From a gamma proteobacterium symbiont of Ctena orbiculata (lineage in GTDB: Bacteria; Pseudomonadota; Gammaproteobacteria; Chromatiales; Chromatiaceae): a DNA stretch of 64,000 bases. The notes under the pieces are model-generated. The model did not search any database. It had not been told where the DNA came from and saw only the letters and a list, made by a program, of their open reading frames with translations. This document shows, in pieces, positions 36,922-45,661 of the stretch. Numbering within the stretch: position 1 is the first letter of the stretch; each line of letters opens with the position of its first letter. The stretch lies in contig QBVD01000035.1 in assembly GCA_003058525.1 (NCBI GenBank), forward strand, positions 55,979-119,978, written 5' to 3'. The translations under genes were made by a program, and so were the position numbers.

Positions 36922-38030
36922 GGTGGATAGGGAAACCAATCAAGTGAATACAAAAACATCTGCCCTCGTCGGCTACAACACTTGTAGGGACGCCAGAGGT
37001 TCCAGGCATAGTCCCCGGCCCCATCCACACGCCCGCCACCCCAACCGCTGAAACTGGCGAGGTCATTGCTGCCAAATACACTGCAGGTCAATTCCGGCAG
37101 GGGCACGAGCATCTGCCAGGTGCCAGTGGAGCGGTCCTTTTCCCGCAACGGACCCGGCGGCCAGACCCGCTGACCCGAAAAGCTCGGGATCCAATGATTG
37201 ACCAGACCACCAAGCCCGCCGGGGATCCAATTGTCGATGATGCTGATCAGGTCGTTGTGCATATAAGGCGCACCAGAGAGCGGTACATAGACATGGGGCT
37301 GACCGGCACGGGTGACGATATCACCGGCCCGTTGCGCATTGATGGCGGCGGCTTTAGGCTCTTCAGCCTGGGTGGTCCAGCCAGTACGAGGATAGACCCC
37401 ACCCCATGTCTGCAGTGGCCAGGTGCCAATTTCGCGCAATCCGGGCAGTAGACTGGCCGGATAGAAAATCTCCGGTACCTCCTGTCGCCAGGACAAGGCA
37501 TCCAGACCCGATTGGAAGTAAGGGAAGAAAGAGGTTGTCTGGGATTGGCAGAGCAACCCCATCCCGGTGGTTACACTGGCCAACGAGGCGACCGGATGCC
37601 CGATGGCATCGGTCTCACGAAACACCAGGTTCCGGTGTTCCCTGGGCTCGGTGCTGCCCTCGGTGCGATTGCCAGCACTGTCGACAGGAATAGGTAGCAA
37701 GCTTCCCAGCAGAGTCGTTGCCGCAGTCTTCTGGGCAAGTCCTAAGGTTGCGCGGATCTCCACCCAGGGATTGCCGCCCAATTCGTTGTAGCTGCTGACC
37801 ACCAGGTCCGGATTGTAGTGCCCGACCTTGAGCGAGGTGCGTACGCTGCAACCGGACCAGGAACAATGCAACCAGAAACACATGCCGATGGGCATCCAGC
37901 GCATGCAGGCAAACACCGCGGCGGTCGTCTTGGCCACGATCTCTGGTGTCGTGATGGAACCAGAGATGCCAGGTAACGGTATGGTCAGCAGCGCAACCAG
38001 GCCTAGTGATAGAATCCTTCGCCCTCTCAT
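36918..38030 (-). CDS. TraU-like integrating conjugative element protein, TIGR03756 (PFL_4710) family
   Basis: A 370-residue exported protein. After a signal peptide (LSLGLVALLTIPLPGISGS) comes the TraU-like cysteine-rich motif CMRWMPIGMCFWLHCSWSGC, then KVGHYNPDLVVSSYNELG. A second cysteine segment WRPYKCCSRR lies near the C-terminus. TraU-type proteins act in the periplasm in DNA transfer and mating-pair stability. Both ends overlap neighbours by four bases as ATGA, which fixes the start. Confidence 0.88.
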   Translation of the reverse strand: MRGRRILSLGLVALLTIPLPGISGSITTPEIVAKTTAAVFACMRWMPIGMCFWLHCSWSGCSVRTSLKVGHYNPDLVVSSYNELGGNPWVEIRATLGLAQKTAATTLLGSLLPIPVDSAGNRTEGSTEPREHRNLVFRETDAIGHPVASLASVTTGMGLLCQSQTTSFFPYFQSGLDALSWRQEVPEIFYPASLLPGLREIGTWPLQTWGGVYPRTGWTTQAEEPKAAAINAQRAGDIVTRAGQPHVYVPLSGAPYMHNDLISIIDNWIPGGLGGLVNHWIPSFSGQRVWPPGPLREKDRSTGTWQMLVPLPELTCSVFGSNDLASFSGWGGGRVDGAGDYAWNLWRPYKCCSRRGQMFLYSLDWFPYPP

Positions 38031-38491
38031 CGCTTTTGACCTTCCTGCCACTGTTGATAACGATGGAGCGCCTCGCCGATGTCGGTCACGCCATAGACCA
38101 CAACCTTGCTGTCAAAGACGATTGCAGGATAGCGGTCGATACCATACTGCATGGCCTTCGCCAAACCGACAGCTGCATTCTGAACACCTGCTTTTGCCTG
38201 TTCATCCAATACCTGTATACGCTGCAGTGCTATCTGTCTCGCATGGTTTGGATCAACGGGAAGGTCACTGGACAGCTGCGCTTCAAAGGAGCGAATACCA
38301 TCCAGTTCATATACGTGAACATTGAGGAGTTGATGCTCTTCTTCGCTGCCAGCCAGTGGGTCTCTCTGAACCACTTGGTCCATTGTGGAAAAGACTTCCA
38401 CAAGTAGCGCCTGGTGTGAGGTTTTGGCATACGCTGTGCTTAAGCCAAACAAAAAGACGAGCGCAGCAGTTAGGAAACAAGAAATGCTCAT
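38027..38491 (-). CDS. TIGR03757 (PFL_4709) conjugation protein, DUF1525
   Basis: A 154-residue exported protein with signal peptide (CFLTAALVFLFGLSTAYA). The core LLVEVFSTMDQVV, ARQIALQRIQVLDEQ, GLAKAMQYGIDRYPAIVFD and VVYGVTDIGEALHRYQ is typical of DUF1525, which has a thioredoxin-like fold related to TrbC/TraW-type pilus assembly proteins. It heads the distal half of the transfer operon (TIGR03757-3756-3755-TraG) and is separated from the proximal half by the NACHT insertion. Confidence 0.85.
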   Translation of the reverse strand: MSISCFLTAALVFLFGLSTAYAKTSHQALLVEVFSTMDQVVQRDPLAGSEEEHQLLNVHVYELDGIRSFEAQLSSDLPVDPNHARQIALQRIQVLDEQAKAGVQNAAVGLAKAMQYGIDRYPAIVFDSKVVVYGVTDIGEALHRYQQWQEGQKR

Positions 38492-38708
38492 AACCGAGGA
38501 TAGTGCCTCAGGCTATTAATTCTTGATACGAAATATCCAGTCTAAATGTGTAGTGGTTTCACTGAGGAAAGCTTAGGAATTACTGTTGTAGCTGGATTTG
38601 CAACATTCCATCTGCATTTATTTCGATTGGACTTATAAATATAACACAATTACGCTAGGGTCACATTCAACTGCTTAGAACTTCATGCAGCACTCGGAAA
38701 TACCACAA

Positions 38709-38913
38709 TTATGTACAGCATACCCTTCCTGTACCGACTAAATCGAATAGCCCCGTCCAATATGCTTCATATAGTTCCTCTTGCAGGATAGCTACTTTGT
38801 ATAGGGCGTCGATACCGAGACGGACATGGTTTCCACGAATGTCGAGCACCACGACTTCTATGTCGTCAGCGATCTTGAGGGAATTCACCAAGAGGGCGGA
38901 ATAGGATAAGCAT
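38709..38913 (-). pseudogene. csrA-like carbon storage regulator gene with one-base frameshift
   Basis: From the ATG at 38913 the frame reads MLILFRPLGE, matching the CsrA start MLILTRRxGE. One extra T in GGTGAATTCCCTCAAG then shifts the frame, and the rest continues in the next frame as SLKIADDIEVVVLDIRG, NHVRLGIDA and VAILQEELYEAYW. Deleting one T restores an intact CsrA of about 67 residues. AAGGA stands eight bases before the ATG. CsrA is an RNA-binding post-transcriptional regulator; copies carried by ICEs are known to adjust conjugation genes. Here it lies upstream of nothing obvious, between TIGR03757 and the NACHT gene. It may be a true pseudogene or a sequencing error. Confidence 0.75.
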
Positions 38914-38963
38914 GGGACACATTCCTTTGTGACTTTTTTCGGTGGAAAAATACAAGAACATGT

Positions 38964-41363
38964 CTACAAATTCAATTTTGTTTGTAGACGTTCATATACC
39001 TCCTGTAGATTTCCCGTAAAAACATTATTATCTGCAAAAAACCTCACACAATCTCTGGCCTCTTCACTTACCCCATAACCCTGCTCGCTCGACCCAGATA
39101 TATGATGTTCTTCCAAAACGCGCTTTTTTAGTTCTTCGATGATTAAATCTGCGTGCTTCGAAAATTTAATAGTTCCAGTTTTTATATTTCTGTTGGTCAT
39201 GCTCTTAAAGCCCATTCCTCCCTTACCAATAAATCTTGAGATGACCGATTGAATGTCAGATTTTAAATCATTCTCAGTATATTGTTTCTTCCCCGCTTTT
39301 ATTTGCGCAGAACCTATTAAGGAGCGTCCTTCTTCGTCGCTAGTCGGATTAATCCACTGTGCATCACCAAATCCTTCGCAATTGCTCTCACTTCCACCAA
39401 TAAAGTGACAGTTTGTAAATTTTGAGTCTTGATCAAATTTACAACTTGCCCATCGTACATGGTCAAAACGACAAGATTCAAATTCTATGCCACACAAATC
39501 CATTGACGCTATCGTTCCGCTAAAGGGGAGATGCATAAATCTGTTGTGTGGGAACATATCAATTAGGAATTCACTTCGCTCTTCACGTGACGACCCCTTT
39601 TTCACAAACTTATCAACTACCTTAAGCGCGACCAGCACTGCTAGTATTTTTATCGCATTAACTCGCTCTGAGATATGTCTAGCCTTCTCATCACAGGAAA
39701 GGAATGACTCGATAATAATGCGGAATTTCTGAATTTTTTCATCCATAGGTGAATCTATGGATGTGATTTCTAGAATCATGGCCGCTAAATCATTTGTCAG
39801 TGAACTACCAATATCCGCATTCTTACAGAATGCACTCAACAGTGGATTTATCTCGCCTTCTCCTACCAAGGACACAAGATGCTCAGATAACAAGGCCACC
39901 TTAATCTGTTCCTGTGGTATCACCCATTCGTCCTGATCGCTCGTTTTATTTATCAATGGATGTGGCGATAACTTTGCTATACATAGTTCCCTGGTATCGG
40001 TATCAAGATTACTTGCAACCTCACTTATTGCGTAATCAAGAGTTTCCGTATTATTTGGATTACCCTGAACCACATCTGAAATAAATATACGAAGTACTTT
40101 TAGCTGTTGTTCTGAGTTAATTGGAAGCTCTTGCCTTAGCTGTTCGCGTTCGCAAATAGCAGTCATCAGCCACTGAATTGGACTCTGCTTGCCAACATCA
40201 GGACGAATAGTTGGATTTCTGCTAACCAAATCAGCAATCAAGTTTAGTACGAATCCTCTACCAACAAAGGATTCACCATGCACACGTAATCCTGTAAATA
40301 TCTCCAATGCAGTTTTTATTTTCTGGTCATTGCCCTTGAGGCGATTTTTAAAATAATTTTCCGCATGGTTCCGCTCAAAGGGCTCTATCACGAATATACT
40401 AGCGGATTTATCAGATGATAATTCGTCATCTACCTCAGTAGTTCGTATCTCTGATTCCCAGAATGTAGTACGAGAGGTTACAACGATACGAGCTCCAGTG
40501 GCATTGACCAATTCCAGCAAGGCCTGAATAGCATCACCGGCTTGTACACGACCATGATTACGAAGAACGTACTCATCGAACCCATCAAAAACGATACGAA
40601 ACAGCCCCGCCTTGAGCGTGGTCTTGATAAAAAGGTCTTCGCAGCCTTCTATCCATCCAATGGGTGTATCAAAGTATCTAAATGAATGTGCAATAGTTTT
40701 CCAAATGGAAGTCAAATCATCGACGCTCATGGACCGCCATTGATTCGAATCGATATAAATAGGAATTATGTCTTTTTTAAGCCCAGTCAGTTTCGCTACT
40801 AAGTACTGGCTCATATAGGTCTTACCCTGTCCAGGCTCGGCGAGCATGATACCGAGCCTCCCACTATCACGTAGTGACCCAAAATCAGGGTCTGTCAATA
40901 ACGAATATAGTGGATTTGGGATTTTTCGATTTACACCTGCCGGCACCCGAACTGGCGGCTCAGTGTAAAACTTCGGTTCTAATTGAGAAATCCTCTCTCG
41001 GTAAGCATCGAGTTCCTCACGCAAAATTGATGCAAGATATTCTTTTGTTGTCCAAAATCGAGTATCTGCCTCTGGTTTCAATATTTCATGGTGTGTTTGA
41101 CGACGTTGGTCGAGTGAGGGAGCATATACAACCTGAGTTACACCTGGCTGAAATGCTTGTGCCCTTGCCTGTTTGATACTCTCAGCAGTCGCGTGAGAAT
41201 GAAGATAGAGAACATTGAAGGTAAGCGTACTGAGGTGGACTTTGTATTCGCCTTGATATAGCTCCCAATTACCTTTGGATCGTTTCGTTGGCTCTGGATC
41301 CAGCTTGGTAGTTCTGCTATGGTTTAGCAGACTAACGATTTCGGTGAATTCTAGCCCTTCCAT
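38964..41363 (-). CDS. Bacterial NACHT-type STAND NTPase (predicted anti-phage)
   Basis: A 799-residue protein. Its NACHT module has Walker A MLAEPGQGKTYMSQ (176-182 core), Walker B LFRIVFDGFDEYV (D260, D263, E264) and a sensor ARIVVTSRTTFWE. The N-terminal ~140 residues are an alpha/beta domain I cannot assign (WELYQGEYKVHLSTLTF); an effector is expected there. Near residue 610-660 a short pentapeptide-like run (SMDLCGIEFESCRFDHV) may be part of a sensing region. Such NACHT proteins oligomerise on sensing phage. The gene is AT-rich compared with the flanking transfer genes and sits between TIGR03744 and TIGR03757, showing an insertion into the conjugation operon. Confidence 0.85.
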   Translation of the reverse strand: MEGLEFTEIVSLLNHSRTTKLDPEPTKRSKGNWELYQGEYKVHLSTLTFNVLYLHSHATAESIKQARAQAFQPGVTQVVYAPSLDQRRQTHHEILKPEADTRFWTTKEYLASILREELDAYRERISQLEPKFYTEPPVRVPAGVNRKIPNPLYSLLTDPDFGSLRDSGRLGIMLAEPGQGKTYMSQYLVAKLTGLKKDIIPIYIDSNQWRSMSVDDLTSIWKTIAHSFRYFDTPIGWIEGCEDLFIKTTLKAGLFRIVFDGFDEYVLRNHGRVQAGDAIQALLELVNATGARIVVTSRTTFWESEIRTTEVDDELSSDKSASIFVIEPFERNHAENYFKNRLKGNDQKIKTALEIFTGLRVHGESFVGRGFVLNLIADLVSRNPTIRPDVGKQSPIQWLMTAICEREQLRQELPINSEQQLKVLRIFISDVVQGNPNNTETLDYAISEVASNLDTDTRELCIAKLSPHPLINKTSDQDEWVIPQEQIKVALLSEHLVSLVGEGEINPLLSAFCKNADIGSSLTNDLAAMILEITSIDSPMDEKIQKFRIIIESFLSCDEKARHISERVNAIKILAVLVALKVVDKFVKKGSSREERSEFLIDMFPHNRFMHLPFSGTIASMDLCGIEFESCRFDHVRWASCKFDQDSKFTNCHFIGGSESNCEGFGDAQWINPTSDEEGRSLIGSAQIKAGKKQYTENDLKSDIQSVISRFIGKGGMGFKSMTNRNIKTGTIKFSKHADLIIEELKKRVLEEHHISGSSEQGYGVSEEARDCVRFFADNNVFTGNLQEVYERLQTKLNL

Positions 41364-42506
41364 AAGATTCCCCAGATTTCCTATTGTAGTTTTTCAGGTC
41401 AGCATTGTTTGTCAGAAATATCTGATCTAATCGTACATAACTATGGTTACCGAGTAAATTAACCATCCTTCCCACCGATGGTACTAATAGGCACGAAACA
41501 CAGTGCCGACCGGCTAGAGGCTTGAGCGAGTGCTGTCTGACACGTCCAGATCAGAGTCTAGAATGCACGAGCGGACTTCCAAGCCGCCACCGACGTAATC
41601 CACCAGCTGAATCCCGAGCCCAATAAAACGTGAGGGCCTAGCCTAGCTTTATCAGTTGCCGTGAAGGAGTGACGGCAAATTAGCGCATTAGGAGTCTCTA
41701 CAGAGGACAAAGCCAAAGCTACCGGCGGCCAGACATCGGTACGGGGTGACCGCAAGGGCTATACCTTGAAGGGGAACTGGTTGAATCAGACCTGTTCGTC
41801 TGGCGCACGGGTAGCCCTGAGCAGTTCTATTTCTTCCTGCCGAACCTGCAAGGCGTATGACAGACTGGCAAACCGATTCTCCATCACTCCGTTACCGTCA
41901 CCATTGGCCCCAGCTCTCCGACCATGTCTGCGAGCTAGTGCTCCGTCAGCCGTATTATCTCCGCCTTTTGTGAGTGTCCCGTCCCTTCGATTTAGCCACA
42001 ATGCCCAGAAAACCTCTTGATTTGCATCCGGCAATGATCGAGGTGTCCCGCAACTCGCCGTTCCTGAGAGAAAGGAATTTGTTTTCAGTTTATGCGGCGC
42101 CTTGCGGTATCAGGAAGCTCAAGAAACCTGCTATAGCCTGTTTGACATTCCCTGGATTCGTACAGGCCATTTTTCCACCCCCTTTTCCGGAAAATCCGCC
42201 CCTAATACGTAGACTTACCCATTTACATCTGTATTCAAGTACATATGACGCATCCGGGCAACAGGCGTCTCTGCCTGAGGAGGAGATGGCACAGGTGATG
42301 TTGGGGCCGGAGTGGTAGTTCAGCGGGATCTGCTGTAGTCAGGCCAGTACCCCGTATCGGGCGATATACCATACTCTTCACAGTGGCCTCCACACAACTT
42401 ATGACACCCTCGATGGCGATAGTTTACTGTTTGTGACAGTAATGATAGATGAATATCCAGACTACTTTTTTCTAATAGCCAACATGCTTGCCATAGTTCT
42501 TAACAT
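41364..42506. other. Gene-less stretch with possible group II intron remnant
   Basis: No convincing gene is present in these 1.1 kb. From about 41620 to 41800 on the plus strand the sequence (for example CATCGGTACGGGGTGACCGC, then CTATACCTTGAAGGGGAACT) reads like domain I of a bacterial group II intron, without the reverse transcriptase that should follow. The rest (41810-42480) contains only weak open frames on both strands with no recognisable product. I take the region as debris of insertions between the TIGR03744 ATPase gene and the NACHT gene. Confidence 0.35.
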
Positions 42507-45233
42507 TCATGCACTGCGACTTTCAGCCGTCCGTTCAGCGATGACATGCACCGCCTCGAGTTCGCTGCAGTTGCGCTCCCGCATAATCGCGCCACGCTCG
42601 GCCTTTTCGTGTTTCTCGGTCATGGCAAGCGCAAGTGATAGCGGCGGCGGGACATTTCGAAATAGCGCTTCCATATTGTCGGAGAGCACGACACCCTCGA
42701 CATATTTGCCAGGCTCCTTGCGAGCCGACAACAACAGACTACGTTGCACATCGGTTAAATCCTTGAAGCGCGCAATCTGCTCGACTTCTTCCTTGGGCAT
42801 CACCAGGCAGAGCCACCACTCCATCATGTTGAGCATCTTGCGACTGGCGTCGGGGAAGTCTTCCAAATTCTGGGTGGCAATCCAGAACCAGGCGCCGAGC
42901 TTGCGCCACATCTTGGTGATCTTGACCACATAGCGGGCTAGCAACGGATTGGTGGTAATGATGTGCCCTTCATCGGTCACCACCAGTGTCGGCCTTGCGT
43001 CGTTCTGGTGACGCTCCACCAGATCGTTGATATGGCTCATCATGGAGATGTAAGCGACGGTGAGCTGATCTTCGTAGCCTTCCCGAGCAAGTATGCCCAT
43101 CTCCAGAATCGTGATGTCCGCCTCGGGCCAGGGGGTGCCCGGGCGGTTAAAAAAATGTCCGGCGAGTCCTGAACAGAACAGCGCCATGCCGTCGCCCATC
43201 TCGATAGCCCGGTTGCGCCGGTGGTCCGGCAGGCTTTCATCGTGACCGATACTCTGGAGTGCGGCGACAACATCCTGGGTGAGCACCTGATCACGGCCAG
43301 CCTCCTTGACGGTTTTGGCCGCCAGGAAAATCGCATTACGGATCAACAGCCGGTCGGCCCGGGTCATGCGCGCATCCTCGCGTTCATCGCCCCCGGTGAT
43401 CATGATGCGGGCCGCGATTTCCATTTCGCCGAGCACGTCGCGGCCGGTACCCTCCTCATCCAGTTCGTCGTCTTCTTCCAGTGCGTCCGGATCATCGCGC
43501 AAATGCTGCTGTCGTTCTTTCTGCAACACACGCAAGGCATCGGCAAACGGCGGCAGACTGACATCGGTGTTCGGGTTCAGGGTAACCTGGTTGACGGCCA
43601 GACCATGAGCCTGAAACTGCTGACCCAGCAGCGAGAAGGAGCCGCCGGCCTCGATGATAAAGATGCGCGGGCTGTACATGGCGGCCATCTGCTGCAGCAG
43701 ATAAACCAGCATTGCCGACTTACCGGCGCCGGTAGGACCGAGGATCAGCATGTGAGCGTTCTTCTTTCGGTCAGCCCTGTGCAGAGGATCGAACACAAGG
43801 GGTTCGGCACCCCGGTTGAAGAACACCAGACCCGGGTGGTCGGTTCCTTTGGATCGGCCATACAGCGGTAGCAGATTCGCCGTATGACTGGAAAACACCA
43901 GTCGTGAACGGCGACTGGATTTCTCCAACGCAGCATCGTAGGCCATGGGCAGATTGCGAATATAGCTGTCGAGCGCCAGCAGATCGGCTTCGTGCATAAT
44001 CGGTTGCAGCCCGTTGGGCAACAACAACGCGTTCAACTGATTGACGTTAGCGCGCAGGGTCTTCATATCGTTCCCACGCACATAGAACCCAATGCCCAGC
44101 GGATAGAGCTTGTTACCGCGCGCCATCTCCCGCTCCACGGCCTCGGCGTCTTCCTTGGTGAGCTCGGCCTCCGCGGAATCCCCCACTGCGGCCCGTTTGA
44201 CCTGGGCGATATGATTACGCGTAAAGTCCTGAGGCTTGGCCGTCAGGGTCAGCACCATCACGGTGTATTCGGGGAATCGGTCAAACAGTGAGAAGACATG
44301 ATCGCCGGCCTGGCGCTCTGCGGTCAAGTGACCGACTTCGGGCGCCCGGCGCAGGCCCTGGATGGTCACCAGCGTGTGCGGTAGGTCATCGAACCACCAG
44401 GTCGCCGAAGCGTTATCCGAGCGAGGCATCGTCAGCGTCAGGCGCTCGGCAAGATCATGCCCGAACGGCAGGTCTTCATCCCCCGGATAGGGGGCAATCT
44501 CCAGCAACTTATCGGGATCACCACCCGTAATTTCAGGTCTTGGGTTGAACCATTTCAGCAACCATTCGTAGAGGTCCCGACCCGTACCACGGCGTACCCG
44601 AATCCCAGCCGAGGCCAGTGAGGCTACCCACTTGGTGGCCACATCGTTCAGGGATTCCTCGATTTCCACGGCGGAAGGCACCCGGCCATTGGGTTTCAGG
44701 CGACGGTACAATGTGGCCCGCACACGCCGGACCTGGCCTCGCCACTGGGTACCGGTCACCGCAGTGTCTTCAAAGAGACCACCGGGACGGGTAATCCGGG
44801 CGAGATGCTCCGACAATGTTTGCTGGAAGTGACGGGTATAGCCTGACTCCCGCGCGCCGGGCTGGGCATAGTTCGCGATCTCCTTCTCGAATCCCTGAAG
44901 ACTCGGATCGTCCTGCACGTAAACCTGCAAGATCCACGGTGCGTCGTCTTCTTCAGGAATCGCATCGGTCAGCGCGGTCTGGATCGCATCGCGCAACTGG
45001 GTCATGAACGCAGGCGTACGCGCCTCAGTACCGGCCGGGGTCAGCTCGAACAGGGCGCCGACACTGATCCCGTCTTCCAGCAGAAAGGTACGGCTTGCCG
45101 GGTTGTATTCCATCCACGGCAGGAAGTCGGTAAACGACGGCGGGCGTCCATACAGCTGCTTGACCTGGTTCGTGGTGACAGGCAAGTCTTCGCTTTGCTC
45201 CTCTCGCTTTGAGGGCGTAGGGACTGACTTCAT
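42507..45233 (-). CDS. Conjugative transfer ATPase, VirB4/TraC-like, TIGR03744 (PFL_4706)
   Basis: A protein of about 908 residues. Walker A is LILGPTGAGKSAMLVYLL near residue 500, Walker B LVVTDEGHIITTN, and a conserved WFWIATQNLEDF follows. An acidic insert (LEEDDELDEEG) lies between. It is the cytoplasmic ATPase that powers pilus assembly and transfer. ATG at 45233 has GGTGAG five bases ahead; a GTG three codons earlier overlaps the upstream TGA and could also be used. It is preceded by the TIGR03751 lipoprotein gene. The operon beyond it is interrupted by inserted DNA. Confidence 0.92.
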   Translation of the reverse strand: MKSVPTPSKREEQSEDLPVTTNQVKQLYGRPPSFTDFLPWMEYNPASRTFLLEDGISVGALFELTPAGTEARTPAFMTQLRDAIQTALTDAIPEEDDAPWILQVYVQDDPSLQGFEKEIANYAQPGARESGYTRHFQQTLSEHLARITRPGGLFEDTAVTGTQWRGQVRRVRATLYRRLKPNGRVPSAVEIEESLNDVATKWVASLASAGIRVRRGTGRDLYEWLLKWFNPRPEITGGDPDKLLEIAPYPGDEDLPFGHDLAERLTLTMPRSDNASATWWFDDLPHTLVTIQGLRRAPEVGHLTAERQAGDHVFSLFDRFPEYTVMVLTLTAKPQDFTRNHIAQVKRAAVGDSAEAELTKEDAEAVEREMARGNKLYPLGIGFYVRGNDMKTLRANVNQLNALLLPNGLQPIMHEADLLALDSYIRNLPMAYDAALEKSSRRSRLVFSSHTANLLPLYGRSKGTDHPGLVFFNRGAEPLVFDPLHRADRKKNAHMLILGPTGAGKSAMLVYLLQQMAAMYSPRIFIIEAGGSFSLLGQQFQAHGLAVNQVTLNPNTDVSLPPFADALRVLQKERQQHLRDDPDALEEDDELDEEGTGRDVLGEMEIAARIMITGGDEREDARMTRADRLLIRNAIFLAAKTVKEAGRDQVLTQDVVAALQSIGHDESLPDHRRNRAIEMGDGMALFCSGLAGHFFNRPGTPWPEADITILEMGILAREGYEDQLTVAYISMMSHINDLVERHQNDARPTLVVTDEGHIITTNPLLARYVVKITKMWRKLGAWFWIATQNLEDFPDASRKMLNMMEWWLCLVMPKEEVEQIARFKDLTDVQRSLLLSARKEPGKYVEGVVLSDNMEALFRNVPPPLSLALAMTEKHEKAERGAIMRERNCSELEAVHVIAERTAESRSA

Positions 45234-45238
45234 GAAGC

Positions 45239-45661
45239 TCACCGGCTAACACCACCCTGATGGCTACGGACTTCACCGGGTAGCGCATATTCCACCTGTT
45301 CATACATCGGGAAGGCGGTCGTATAGCCAGGCACCGGTGCGCCGGCATCACCGGCCAGGTGCGGGAAGATGTACATCACCAGCGTCGGATTAGGCAGGCG
45401 AGGAAACAGCACATCGATCTCGTTAAAAGCATCTCGTGTATAACCATGCAGCGCCGCTTCACCCGCGACGATAGGCCGATCACCCAGCTCACCACGAATG
45501 ACCTGGGGATTGTCGGCATTCATCTCATGCACGTGGCCCTCATAGATCGCCTTCATCGAAGGGCCATCCTGAGGTAATACGGTGTCCTTGGTGCTGGCGC
45601 AACCGGCCAGCACCAGGCTAATCAAGCCGAGTACGGCGATAGGGGTCGAGGACGGTTTCAT
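45239..45661 (-). CDS. Conjugative transfer region lipoprotein, TIGR03751
   Basis: A 140-residue lipoprotein. The signal peptide ends in the lipobox LVLAGCAST (cysteine 21). The mature part carries the family pattern MKAIYEGHVHEMNADNP and LHGYTRDAFNEIDVLFPRLP. It probably acts like the VirB7-type lipoprotein that anchors the outer-membrane core complex. It overlaps the end of the upstream TIGR03752 gene by 44 bases and is followed by the TIGR03744 ATPase gene. Confidence 0.88.
   Translation of the reverse strand: MKPSSTPIAVLGLISLVLAGCASTKDTVLPQDGPSMKAIYEGHVHEMNADNPQVIRGELGDRPIVAGEAALHGYTRDAFNEIDVLFPRLPNPTLVMYIFPHLAGDAGAPVPGYTTAFPMYEQVEYALPGEVRSHQGGVSR

Noticed and set aside
41786..42034. 82-codon minus-strand frame in the debris region
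   Set aside because: No family resemblance, no ribosome site, and overlapped by equally long frames on the other strand.
41974..42318. 114-codon plus-strand frame in the debris region
   Set aside because: Sequence is not protein-like in any recognisable way and lacks a ribosome site.
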